From assembly GCA_022457065.1 (NCBI GenBank), contig JAJGBQ010000003.1, positions 2,356,001 to 2,420,000 of the forward strand: DNA of 64,000 nucleotides. Direction: 5' to 3'. The translations under genes and the position numbers were made by a program. The DNA is from Curvularia sp. ZM96 (taxonomy: Eukaryota; Ascomycota; Dothideomycetes; Pleosporales; Pleosporaceae). The notes under the pieces were generated by a model. The model did no database searches. It worked only from the letters and a program-made list of their open reading frames with translations, and had not been told where the DNA came from. This document shows, one piece after another, positions 12,457 to 22,256 of the stretch (position 1 is its first letter; each line of letters starts with the position of its first letter).

Positions 12457-13436
12457 CTAGATCCACTGCTTGTTCCCAAAATGAGACAAGAAAGCCCCAC
12501 CATGACCCTGGGCGAGGCTGGATGTCTCTATCACCGATAGGACACTCTTTGCCGCATCTTCCGGCTGACTAGGTCCAGCAAAATCAGGCGAGTACGTCTT
12601 GAACTTTGCCAACATGCTCCCCAGAGCTTCGACTTTTTCCGGCGCCATCTCTCCATACGAACCCACGTCGACCAGGCCGGGAGAAATGCTAAGGAACAGG
12701 ACCCCATCTTTCTTGTAAATGGCATTGAACTTGGCAGTGACCATGTTCACTGCTGCCTTGGTCATTGTGTATACGGGAGCAAGATGGACCTCGTATTCAT
12801 TGACCAGGTCCGTGTCAGCCATACCACTAGAAATAATAGTCACCTTCTTGGCCTGACCCTTGAGGATCTGGGGCATGAAGAGATTGATAAGGTGTATATT
12901 GCTGAGGACGTTGGTATCCATTGCAGTGCGGAACTGCTCAGTGAGCTCGTCGGGGTCAGCGCCTCTGTGAAACCAAGCAATTAGTATGGTTGTCGCTCCA
13001 AAACAGTAGAAACGAAGTCGCTTACAAGGTATGAAGCCCATCAAAGGCATCGTAATTGGAGACGAGCGCGGCATTAGAGATGAGAACGTCAACGCTTCCA
13101 CCAGTGATTTTGGAGACCTCGGCGGCAGCTTTCTGCAGGGTCAAAGTCAGATATGGGTTATTTGTGCTAATTGAGTCCTCACCTTCAACGAAGCATACTC
13201 GGTGATATCCGCTGGCACAATGGTGATGTTGGACCGTCCGTCTAGCTCTTTTTTCACACGCTCATCAGTCGCGAGCTTGTTTCGCACTAGTCCGATGACG
13301 GTGTTGTCCGGGTTACTGGAGAGTTCGTTCAGGAATGCCCACTGTCGACGAGAGTCAGCTATGGGCTCGACACAGCCGTTAGGGATATGCTTACACCAAT
13401 ACCTCTGGATACTCCTGTGACGACGTAGGTTGGCAT
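12457..13436 (-). CDS. Short-chain dehydrogenase/reductase (C-factor / norsolorinic acid ketoreductase-like)
   Basis: NAD(P)-dependent oxidoreductase, cytosolic, substrate unknown. Four exons: 13436-13395, 13341-13183, 13132-13026, 12964-12457; introns of 53, 50, 61 bp all begin GT and end AG and keep frame, giving about 271 residues. It starts MPTYVVTGVSRGIG (Rossmann TGxxxGIG), then VPADIT (cofactor-pocket Asp), SNAAL (NNAG-like), the catalytic Ser region IISSGMAD, and YTMTKAAV (catalytic YxxxK); after it comes SPGLVDVGSYG. Length and motif order fit classical SDRs. A TATA-like TATAAG (minus strand) lies about 105 bp upstream of the ATG. No polyketide synthase or other pathway gene is nearby, so the norsolorinic comparison indicates family only. 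Confidence 0.9.
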
Positions 13437-13641
13437 TTTGGATGACGAGATGGATGCAAGTCGTTATTTGAGGTGGTTTGTTCAGCTTGGAAGCTCGCGT
13501 GCGAATGAAGGAGAGGAAAGGTAACGAGCGGGTGCCTTCTTATATCCTTCAGAGTATGTCGAATCCAATAGGTCTCACTGACAAATGCATTAGAAAGATA
13601 AGTTCTCGTAGGATTTTGGTTTGTAAGTTGATGTTGACCTA

Positions 13642-13783
13642 ATGTGCATCCCTCCGTGACGGGACGCCCTGTGTGCCGGGACTGGCCAATCAGCTCGCTT
13701 GAATTACTGACTTCTGCCTCAAACTAGCGTTCTGATTGGCCAGTCCCGGCACACAGGGCGTCCCGTCACGGAGGGATGCACGT
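13642..13783. repeat. Foldback element with perfect 50-bp arms
   Basis: Arms 13644-13693 and 13732-13781 are exact reverse complements beginning GTGCATCCCTCCGTGACGGG; the loop is 38 bp. The arms are flanked by TA dinucleotides (13640-13641 and 13784-13785), consistent with a Tc1/mariner/pogo-type MITE with TA duplication. Perfect identity of the arms suggests recent insertion or constraint. It lies about 200 bp upstream of the SDR start and could affect its promoter. Confidence 0.75.
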
Positions 13784-14639
13784 TACGTTCATTCAAGTAT
13801 GGTAGGACAGGGCTAGCACCGGTTCGCGGAAACTTGCCCACCGAGAGAGAGGTGGCCTATGCTACATAATCAAGAGGTTGAGGCTGTGTTATGACATAGC
13901 CGATATACTTGCCCGAACACCTTTACCGCGCAGCTGCTTTGAAGTAACGTGGCGCGAAGAATTGCTAGCGGGAATGATTTGTAATCCAGCTTTTGTCGAC
14001 AGCCGTCAGCTTCAGATCGTGGCAGCGCTTAATATGGCAAGCTTTATACCTATTCTAGTAAGTAGTCCTGGTTAAATCTAACAGCTTGACCGCTTTCTTA
14101 AAGGGGATAGCTAGCTTATTTTAGTGCTGACGCGGCGTATATAGCGTCCTTGAACTGAAACTGAAACTGAGGCCCTTAGGACAGTGCACCGAACAGGCAG
14201 CAATAAATTTACTGAAGAGTGAGGAAGGTAAGAATCTGCAATTACCTCTCCACAAGCCGCACTATCTTCTGTTGGAGAAGAAGTAGACATACACACACAA
14301 TTTATTTACGCCCGGCGGCCGAGCCGAAAGGGCTACTAACGCTAGTCTAACTTTTACACTTCCTATGCTACGTCTCGGCCTCCTTAGCCCATCTGTCTTC
14401 TTTGGTTCGCTTCTTCATGCAGCTTATCATCTAAGTCAAAGCCCTTACTCGATACCTTGGCACGCTTCTTCTCTATCTTCTATTATTCCTCATCAGGTGC
14501 TCGTGGGTTAGTATTGCTAGTGGCAGACTGGCTTAGAGTTGGCTTCTCCAAGAGATTCTCTAAGTGTTCAACGTCCTATCTTCGGCGGCTGAAGCGCTGT
14601 CTACTGCTGGTTGCACAAGGCTGCTGATAGGTTCATGTT
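13784..14639. other. Intergenic with a possible degraded coding stretch
   Basis: On the minus strand between about 14590 and 14390 one frame reads protein-like text (LENLLEKPTLSQSATSN, KGFDLDDKLHEEANQRRQMG) interrupted by two stops. It resembles the basic tail of a transposon protein but I cannot name it. The rest shows nothing. Confidence 0.3.
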
Positions 14640-14669
14640 AGTATCTATAGTTTACCTAGTAGTTAGCTA

Positions 14670-17600
14670 TTAGTTTGCATCAAGTCTTCGTGTTGCTATT
14701 GCGAATCGTATCGTCGCTCGTACTGCGTCCATGTCTGGCGCCCATTTCGCGTCGTCTGTCACTGCTTTGCCGCCCAGGTAGAATGACATATTTCCTCTGT
14801 TTACCTGCGTACACTGCAGCATTTCTATCCGCTGTGTCGTCCATTTTCGGCAACGGAATAGAAAGTGCTCTACCGTCTCTGCTGCCTGTCCGCATTCGCA
14901 TTGGTCTGTCGCTAATGCTTTGATTCGGTATCGATACGTGTTTAGCTGTGCCATGCCTGTTCTAAGCTGGGCAAGTACGCTGCTCTCTTTCCGCGAAAGC
15001 CCATCGTAGAGTTGTCGCGTGTGCTTTCCTGGCAGTGCCGTGTCGATTCGTTTAGAGTATGCTCCCACGTCTACTGGGACCTTCTTAACTATGCCTTGCT
15101 TACGTGCTATGTTGTGCGTAGTTGATCGTATTCGAGGAAGCTGTGTCTGTGGCCTAGTGTTTGGTCTAGTTGCCGTCTTCGCCTCTCGCTTGGCGAGGCT
15201 TGCGAGCTCGCACTCTTCGCTTGCAGGTAACCATAGCACTGTTACCGTGCTACCGTCTCTTCTTAGTGTCTGTACGGTCTTGTAGAACTGGCTGATGTAA
15301 CTTTGCCCGGACTGCTGGCGAGGTGTTCTAAGTGTGAGCACAGCAGCTTTGTTCCTTGTTATCAGTGCAATGTTGCGAAACTTTAGCTTTGGCAGCCTGC
15401 TCAGCGCCTCGGCCATTGCTGCCAGCTCTGCCGCATAAGGGTTCTGTTCCTCTCTCTTGCCCAAGGTGACGGAGAAAGATTGTTTTTCCCTGTTCTGTAT
15501 GTTGCTCGCGCCTCCCATTCCGACTACTCCGTTCCGCGACGAGCTGCTTACGGCGATGCGTACCGCCCAGTTCCCCTCGAGTTTCTGTGCCGCGTTCTCG
15601 ACTACGGTCTGCACTCTCTTCTCCCATGGTGCAAGGACGCATGGCCGGATCGTCTCCATCTGCTCCATTTCTATGTCCTTGAGCGCTTCTGCCACCTGGA
15701 ACAGCGGCGAGCGGTACTGTCTTCTGAACTTTCGCATCCGCGACGTGTTTCTTCGCAGTGGGTTCGTCTCAGGCAGCGCGTGGATGTCAGTCCACAGCTT
15801 GACGGCCCGCTTCCAGAACCGCTCTTGTGCACTTGGGATGTGCGCCTCTGCCTCTGCTACCCACGTCGCTACCGTGAGAAACGTCCCTACGATCGCTTGT
15901 GCGCCTATTCTTTGCACCCTGTTGATGGGTCTTACTAGCTTGTCTTTGCAGGCATGCATCCACACGTTCGACGCGTAGTCTACTGTCGGCGCGACTGTCG
16001 CTGTAAATAGCTGTCGTGCCACTGTGGGTGAGAGCCCTCGCAGCCTCCTGAGCTCCAACACTGCTTCCAGTCCCTTCGCGGCTGCTCTTGCAATGTGCTT
16101 GTGGTACTTCAGCCTGGCGTCCATAAGCACGCCGAGTATCTTGACGTGGTCTTTGGGCGATACGCTCTGCCCCTTAATGACGAAGGGCTCGGTGGCACTC
16201 TTGTACGCCTTGCGCGTAAAGTGGATAACGGCCGTCTTATCTGCTTCAAACGTCGCTCCGCTTCTCCGTTCCCAGTCTAGTGCGTCTTGGATAATGGCGT
16301 TGATGCCCTCTCTATTGCTTTGCGCCGTCGGGCCTGTGACCCACGCAGTGAAGTCATCAACGAACGCGATCGCGCCTCCATACGTGTCGATAGGTCGCTG
16401 CACGAGATCGGCGTTGAAGAAGAGAAACAGAATTGGTGATAGCGGCGACCCTTGCGGCAGACCTGCTTGTGGGAGTTCTTGGACCTTAGAAGCCTGCCCG
16501 TTAACCAGAATTGAAGCTGTGCGCTCTGAGCAGAATGCCTCTATCCACCTCAGCAGCTTCTGTGGTATGCCTCGTGCTTTCATCCTCTGCAGCAGTCTTT
16601 CCTTACACACCCCGTTGTACGCCCCCTTGACATCGAAGCTAATCAGGCTGATTGTCCGGCGGCCTCGCCACGCGGTGTAAATCTGCTCTTGGAGCAGCAC
16701 TAGTGCTTGTTCGGCTGATCGCTGCTTGCGCGCTCCGAAGTGGTTGGTGGGCAGAAGCCCGTGGGTCTCTACCATGTGCGAGATCCTCTCTGCCACCACC
16801 GACTCTAATACTTTGCCTAGCGTGGCCAACAGTGAGATCGGCCTCCATGCTTTTGCGACAGTGTAGTCTTCCTTGCCTGGCTTCTTGAGCGGTATAATCC
16901 GGGCGTGCCTCCATTGGCTGGGCAACACTCCCTCCTCTAGCGACTGTCGGAATAGCGCAAGCACATGGTCTTTCACTACCGGCCAGACCTGCTTCCACAC
17001 TACGACAGGCAGTCCGTCGTCTCCAGGTGCTTTCCATGACTTGGCGGCGTGCAACTGCCTTTCCACCTCTTCGAGCGTGATGGTCGGCATTGCCACGGGT
17101 GCTCTCTGTGGCCTGGCTCCCTCGTCGTCGATGCTGCTGGGAAGTGGAGGGAAGAAGGTGCTGAGCAGCTCCTCAGCTTGTTCTTCATAGTCGCTCGTAG
17201 TCGTACCGTCCGTTCTGCGAAGCGCTGGGACTGTCCCGAACGCCTCGTTGCCCGCCTTCAAGTACTTGGCCGCGTTCCAGATGTTGTCATTGTCCGCCAG
17301 GAAGTCGTCCCAGTGTTTTCTCTTCTGCTGTCGAATGGCATCATGGTACTGCTTCGATGCTCCTTTTGCCGTCTCCTCTAGGTCCGACCTGGCAACACCT
17401 GACCGTCTCGCGGCTCTCGCTTGGTTCCTCCAGTGCGTGTAGATGCGGCGTAGCTGTGTCAGATCCTGCGTCCACCACCTCTTCGCGTATGGTGACGGCT
17501 TAGCCCTAGGTGTTAGTGCGTGCACCGCCTCCAGCACCGCCGCCATCAGTCTATCGGTCCTCTGCTGCGTCGTGCCCGCTGGTGGGGTCCCGCCGAGCGT

Positions 17601-18401
17601 TCTAGCGATCCTGTCGTTGATTGCTTTCCACGGTGCGTTCTTGAGCAGAAGCCGCTCTTGCTGCTGCGGTACTGGCACGGAGCTGTCGAAGATCGTCTCG
17701 ATCATTCGGTGGTCGGAGCCGTGCTCGGTGTCATGAGCAGCGCATCTTAGCACTGTGTCTGCCAGCTCTTTGGACGCTAACACCAGGTCGATTGTCGTCT
17801 CGTAGCCTCCGCACTGCCATGTCTTGGTGCCGCGCGGGAGCAGGCTGCTGAGCGCGTGTTCTGTCATCAGATCGATGATCGGGTCTGCCTCGCCCTGTCT
17901 GACCAGCGTCACGTCCTCTCCTCCCCACAGCTGGTCATGCTGATTAAAGTCGCCAGCCAGCACTACGTCTACTACTGTGCCGGCCCTTCGTCTCGTCTCC
18001 GTGATTACTTTGTACATCTTATTGCATGCGTCTTGTAGCGCTTGCCGGTCTCCTCCTGGTATGTACACTGACACCACCAACACCCGACGCTCGTGTAGCC
18101 GGATAATCGCTGCTGTCAAGTCCGGCGACTCTACCCGCACCTGTTCCGCCTCTATCTCTCTGTTCACCCACAACATGCTCCGTATCGGCCATCTTCCTTC
18201 TCGCCAGGTCGATGGCACCATCTTGGTCCACTTGTGGTGGAGCATGGGCGTCGTCAGCAGCCGACCCTGGATCCTCCGTGCATGTGGCTCCTGGATAGCT
18301 ACCACCGACACGTCTTGCAACTCTTCGTCGTTCATCAAGCTATCATGTACTTCGCCCTGCTTTCTCACATTAAGCTGGATCATGCGAAATGCTCTATTCA
18401 T
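14670..18401 (-). CDS. LINE ORF2 polyprotein (endonuclease, reverse transcriptase, RNase H-like)
   Basis: 1243 codons. Residues 1-240 are an exonuclease-endonuclease-phosphatase domain with IQLNVRK, IQEPH, AGDFNQHDQLWG and GSDHRMI, containing the expected Asn, Glu, Asp and His. The reverse transcriptase spans about 470-760 with WRPISLLATLGK, SFDVKGAYNGV, AGLPQGSPLSP and the catalytic FVDD box near residue 682. An RNase H-like region follows near 945-1075; it keeps the Glu in AAELAAM but has Ser and Asn where the usual catalytic Asp residues stand. A CxC...H...C motif (QCECGQAAETVEHFLFRC) lies near 1165. The start overlaps the ORF1 stop by 8 nt, suggesting termination-reinitiation. Confidence 0.92.
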   Translation of the reverse strand: MNRAFRMIQLNVRKQGEVHDSLMNDEELQDVSVVAIQEPHARRIQGRLLTTPMLHHKWTKMVPSTWREGRWPIRSMLWVNREIEAEQVRVESPDLTAAIIRLHERRVLVVSVYIPGGDRQALQDACNKMYKVITETRRRAGTVVDVVLAGDFNQHDQLWGGEDVTLVRQGEADPIIDLMTEHALSSLLPRGTKTWQCGGYETTIDLVLASKELADTVLRCAAHDTEHGSDHRMIETIFDSSVPVPQQQERLLLKNAPWKAINDRIARTLGGTPPAGTTQQRTDRLMAAVLEAVHALTPRAKPSPYAKRWWTQDLTQLRRIYTHWRNQARAARRSGVARSDLEETAKGASKQYHDAIRQQKRKHWDDFLADNDNIWNAAKYLKAGNEAFGTVPALRRTDGTTTSDYEEQAEELLSTFFPPLPSSIDDEGARPQRAPVAMPTITLEEVERQLHAAKSWKAPGDDGLPVVVWKQVWPVVKDHVLALFRQSLEEGVLPSQWRHARIIPLKKPGKEDYTVAKAWRPISLLATLGKVLESVVAERISHMVETHGLLPTNHFGARKQRSAEQALVLLQEQIYTAWRGRRTISLISFDVKGAYNGVCKERLLQRMKARGIPQKLLRWIEAFCSERTASILVNGQASKVQELPQAGLPQGSPLSPILFLFFNADLVQRPIDTYGGAIAFVDDFTAWVTGPTAQSNREGINAIIQDALDWERRSGATFEADKTAVIHFTRKAYKSATEPFVIKGQSVSPKDHVKILGVLMDARLKYHKHIARAAAKGLEAVLELRRLRGLSPTVARQLFTATVAPTVDYASNVWMHACKDKLVRPINRVQRIGAQAIVGTFLTVATWVAEAEAHIPSAQERFWKRAVKLWTDIHALPETNPLRRNTSRMRKFRRQYRSPLFQVAEALKDIEMEQMETIRPCVLAPWEKRVQTVVENAAQKLEGNWAVRIAVSSSSRNGVVGMGGASNIQNREKQSFSVTLGKREEQNPYAAELAAMAEALSRLPKLKFRNIALITRNKAAVLTLRTPRQQSGQSYISQFYKTVQTLRRDGSTVTVLWLPASEECELASLAKREAKTATRPNTRPQTQLPRIRSTTHNIARKQGIVKKVPVDVGAYSKRIDTALPGKHTRQLYDGLSRKESSVLAQLRTGMAQLNTYRYRIKALATDQCECGQAAETVEHFLFRCRKWTTQRIEMLQCTQVNRGNMSFYLGGKAVTDDAKWAPDMDAVRATIRFAIATRRLDAN

Positions 18402-19752
18402 GTTGAGGTGGGTATAGCATCCGACAGTTTCTGCTAAACGACTCGTGCGGTCCTCCGCACAGCACGCACTTCATCACTGCTTCGCTGCAGCTCTTGTGGT
18501 GGTGGCCATCTTTCGCGCATCTCCCGCATCTCTGCGCCTTTCGACACTGATACGCTTTGTGGCCGAGCTCCTGGCAGTTGTAGCACTGCCCTGGCCGTGG
18601 TCGCTGCTCAAATGCGCTTGTTGTGCCGGACTCTCCGCCCGCGTGGAAGAAGCCTTCTGCGATGAGCCTCCTTGCGTCACTTTTCTTAGTCACGTACACC
18701 ACCATAGATCCGTACGCCTTCGGGATGTCTCTCTTGCTAAGCCAGGCAATCTTGGCGACTGTCGTTCCATTCTCCTCGCCAAAAGCTTCTGCTGCTCCCG
18801 CTCTAATCTCATTTTTCTCGTCCAACACTGCTGTTCTCTTAACATTGTCAATCTTGACTGGGTAGAGTTCATCGCGCAGCACGCGCGAGCCTGCGCCAAT
18901 CTTCTCTGCTGCTCTCTTGACTAGCTGGTGCTCGTCTTCGTCTCTGCACGTGATCCTGATCCGGCTCTGGGTCGCGTGGTCGACGGTGACTGCCCAGCAT
19001 CGCCAGTTTTCTCGGTTCTCCATTGTGCGCATCTCTTTTTCCACGGCTGCTCTGACCGCTCCTGCTGACAATCTGCCATTTTCGCCATCTGCCCTAGAAA
19101 TGTCCACCGTGACGCTGGGCACGTCGATAGAGACGAGGTTAGTTCTGATAGTGTGCTGCTGGCTTGCTAGCGGCGCGGCTGTGGCGTTTAGTCCTGCGGG
19201 TGCGCCTGTGGACGCTACCTCGGCCCAGGTACGCGTACCAGCTGTTGCTGCCACGAGGTCATCGACGCGTGTCTTTAGCTCAACAATCTCATCAATAAGT
19301 TTCGCGTTATGGTCGATAATCGCTTGCTGGTTCTTTCTGATCTCTCTAGTCTCGCGTTCGAGGTTCTGGATTGTTTCATTCTGCTGCTGGATGATCTTGG
19401 TTAACGCGGTAAGTAGGTCTTTGTTGGTGGCGGTGCTCTTCCTGGCTTGACGGATAGGTTGGCTGCTGTCGATCTGGATGGTATCGGAGTCGTCGGCTGA
19501 TAGGTCTAGCTGTAGCGGTCGCCTGCGGTAGTGTTCGTTTTGCTCGGTGGTGTTCCTTGCGCGTCTCTTCAGTGGTGCTAGTAGCTCGGCTGGCAGGGAT
19601 GTCGCTTCGCGGTCGCGGTCGCGTTCGGGGGTCGAGATGGCCATCTCTCTCACGCGTCCAGATCGCAAACTCATCCACACAACGGCCGATGGATGCTCTT
19701 CTGGGCAGGTTACAGTCGTTAGCGATTCGATGTCGGGACAGCTGCGGCACAA
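18394..19752 (-). CDS. LINE ORF1 (gag-like, CCHC zinc knuckles)
   Basis: 452 codons; expected to bind the element RNA. A basic N-terminal region precedes a coiled coil at about residues 105-170 (IIQQQNETIQNLERETREI). Three zinc knuckles follow near the C-terminus: CYNCQELGHKAYQC, CGRCAKDGHHHKSC and CVLCGGPHESFSRNC. Internal Met residues (for example MAISTPERDRDRE) may be the true start. The stop TAG overlaps the ORF2 start as ATGAATAG. Confidence 0.9.
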   Translation of the reverse strand: MCRSCPDIESLTTVTCPEEHPSAVVWMSLRSGRVREMAISTPERDRDREATSLPAELLAPLKRRARNTTEQNEHYRRRPLQLDLSADDSDTIQIDSSQPIRQARKSTATNKDLLTALTKIIQQQNETIQNLERETREIRKNQQAIIDHNAKLIDEIVELKTRVDDLVAATAGTRTWAEVASTGAPAGLNATAAPLASQQHTIRTNLVSIDVPSVTVDISRADGENGRLSAGAVRAAVEKEMRTMENRENWRCWAVTVDHATQSRIRITCRDEDEHQLVKRAAEKIGAGSRVLRDELYPVKIDNVKRTAVLDEKNEIRAGAAEAFGEENGTTVAKIAWLSKRDIPKAYGSMVVYVTKKSDARRLIAEGFFHAGGESGTTSAFEQRPRPGQCYNCQELGHKAYQCRKAQRCGRCAKDGHHHKSCSEAVMKCVLCGGPHESFSRNCRMLYPPQHE

Positions 19753-19970
19753 TGGTCAGTAGACATACAGTGCCGGTCACAATTGGTTTCCGGTTCTGGC
19801 GTCAGCTTTGTTCTCAGGGCACGGCCACACGTCAAGGGCCCTATTATATTTGTGCTAGCGTGCAACAGGGATGCTGCCGCTCTACCTGTATCCAGTTAGT
19901 CAACACCATGCGACTGAGAAATCGTTGATTGGAACACTGGACCTCCATCATCGGAAGCATAGTCAGCATA

Positions 19971-20937
19971 TGCCTATATTTCCATCTAAAGATGACTTTA
20001 AGAAGTTCGTTCTGTAGGCTGCATACACCAAGAAGCTCACACAACGCTTTCACAGCAATAAGGGCTTAGTGCCTATCAAGGAAGGCGACTTCTTTCCTCC
20101 GTTCTGGGACGCCTGGCTCATGTTATTCACCGAAAAGCTCACACTCAAAGCCTTCGAGGCAGTGGGTATTCACCCACTTAATCGCGACAAGATCCTCCAC
20201 AAATTCAAGCCCAAGGAGCCAGAGGTTACAGAAGCTCCCGCTACTCCTCTGGCGCAGCTGGAAGGTACAGGCTGCCGCCAAATTATCGCTCAATTCGACC
20301 CTGTGGTGAAGAATAAGAAGCTCCCCGAGACGAAGGCCTTCGGTAAACCATACACCACTTGGCTATCCAAAATGAGCTGCTCCATAATGAGAATCAGGGT
20401 CTAATTGAGGCTCTACAGGCTAAGAAGAAGCAGCATAAGAAGAGCAAAGCACTCGATTTGAACAAGCATAAGCTGGACTACTGGGGTGGCACACAATAGC
20501 ACTCGCCTCGACAGTTCGGTGAAGCTCGCAGGCGCGAGCGCATCATGAAGGAAATAGCACATGCAGATGAGCTTAAAGAGGCTGAGATGAAGAATTTGAA
20601 GCATGCCAATAAGCTCTACAACGACAAGATAGCTGAAGAGAAGAAGGCGCAGCGTGCAAGAGACTAAGAGGAGCGGAGGAAGGAGAGCGAGCAAGAACGC
20701 CGCGAGATCGATGCACGCAAGGAGCAGCGACGCCTCAACAAGGAGCAGAAAGACTGTGAGAAAGCTCTGCAATCACCCCAAAGGAGTAAGCGCAAGGTAT
20801 TACAGTCTACAGCACCTAGAAAGAAGCAGAATCGTGGTGCTGCGCGTGCCCGTAGTGGTGTTATTGCACCTGAGCCTGCACGGCAGCCGCGCACCCACAA
20901 GACCCGCAGCGGCAGAATCGCAACACTTTACAATTAA
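19971..20937 (+). pseudogene. 3' half of a DDE transposase (pogo/CENP-B-like) relic
   Basis: One frame reads a transposase C-terminal half: YTKKLTQRF, then LVPIKEGDFFPPFWDAW and FEAVGIHPLNRDKIL, typical of long pogo-like fungal transposases, followed after a one-base frameshift near 20370 by a basic coiled-coil tail (QAKKKQHKKSKALDLNKHK, then ERREIDARKEQRRLNKEQ) ending TKTRSGRIATLYN. Stops occur near 20016, 20500 and 20665. The catalytic core and N-terminal DNA-binding part are absent; the LINE lies directly upstream and may have separated them, but I could not find them on its other side. Confidence 0.7.
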
Positions 20938-22256
20938 TTTAAAGCTGGGGACTTTGTCGCATAGGTCTATAGAACACTCCACCAGAAAAACTTGTGATAA
21001 TAGCTATTGTGTGTGGCTCTACAGCCTCAAGTTTGAGTGGGTGATCATGAGGCCTCGCGTGCATCACGGGGTGGGGCACGGAAAGGTAGCGCCTTCCCAA
21101 CGGCCCTGAGCAGCTTCCGCATCTCGTCAGTTTCTCGATACGAATTTCCCATTGCCATTTGTTATTGTATGGAGGTTTCCGAGGACTTGCCATATCCAAC
21201 CGCTATCGGCTAAGCGGCATGGTCATTTAATTAGATCGACAATTACTTCTCTAGCTTGCGCCTTCTCCCTATCCTCACAAGATTACTCTACTCCACCTAA
21301 CATCACCTTTATATCATGTCTGTATCATGTTCGCGGTTGCTCACATCATATTAGGTTGCATTTTATGCGTGTCGTAACTGACAGTATACTGGCCCCAAAA
21401 AATACAAGAACATCCAACAATATCGATGAGCCCGAACGGCCCGTGTATTGCTTACCGAGAGGATATGTCAGTCCCATGTTTAGATCATGCTTTACTGACA
21501 TCCGCGGAGGAACAAATTCAGTCGCTTGCTTATTACATTGCTAGTCTCCTATTTAAGATCTCGATCTCGATCTCGTGGCTGAGATGTCAACGTATAAGAG
21601 GGTCGGACGTATCTGGTCTAGCAGAATGCCGCCAAATCATCTTCCTACCCATTTCGCTCCACCGGCTTGGGGCTGCATCGACCACATTAGACACGGACCC
21701 ATTCTCAGTCAGCCAATTCACCGGCAATCTTTGGGGGAACCCGCCTGCACTTGTCTCTGAAAACGCCTGCTGTTTCCTAGCCTCTTTGAGGATTACAGCT
21801 CGCTCATTCGCTCCTAGAAGCATTTAGTCAACGGTACGTGCGCTCATTCTGGTCTAATCAGTAGCGCCCTTGTGCACTTTACCTACCTTTCATCATTCTA
21901 GTAGCCTCTAAGATATATCCTCTTCTCACAATATTTCTTCTACCGCTTCACGATGTCGTCGCTATTGCTGGCGCGTCCGTTTAGACGGATTTAATTACTT
22001 ATAGTGCCGGTTGTTATACTTCTTAACCCTGCGGCGTATCCGAAATCACGAACACCTTTTGTTAACATTTGAACATAGTGCTTCCCCTTCATGTCCCTCC
22101 CTTCTGTTGACGGGTGTGTCTCCAGATACATGAATAGCCACTAGGTCCATCTAATCACCGTAGCTAGGACTACTAAATGGCCATTTGTCTAGCGTACTAG
22201 CCTTTCAACTATAGTACTTGACCTTTATTATCTTCAACCTTTACGCACGTTCTATC
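20938..22256. other. Intergenic, no supported gene
   Basis: No coding region with recognisable domains. Short frames at 21152-21827 overlap each other and lack support. The last few hundred bases are the likely promoter of the SAM-HMG gene. Confidence 0.4.

Larger units (their letters stand above)
14640..19770 (-). mobile_element. Apparently intact non-LTR retrotransposon (LINE, Tad-like)
   Basis: A two-ORF LINE on the minus strand: an ORF1 gag-like protein and an ORF2 with endonuclease, reverse transcriptase, RNase H-like domain and C-terminal zinc motif, both uninterrupted over 452 and 1243 codons. The 3' end after the ORF2 stop is short and holds TAACTA/TAGATA-like repeats near 14640-14669 rather than a clear poly(A). 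Element ends are approximate, because no target-site duplication was found. Unlike the pogo-like copies at 31.9-40.8 kb it shows no stop-codon damage, so it is probably a young insertion, or one that escaped RIP by being single copy. Confidence 0.88.

Noticed and set aside
15457..16680. Plus-strand frames within the LINE (up to 218 codons)
   Set aside because: They are antisense to the intact ORF2, whose domain motifs account for the sequence.
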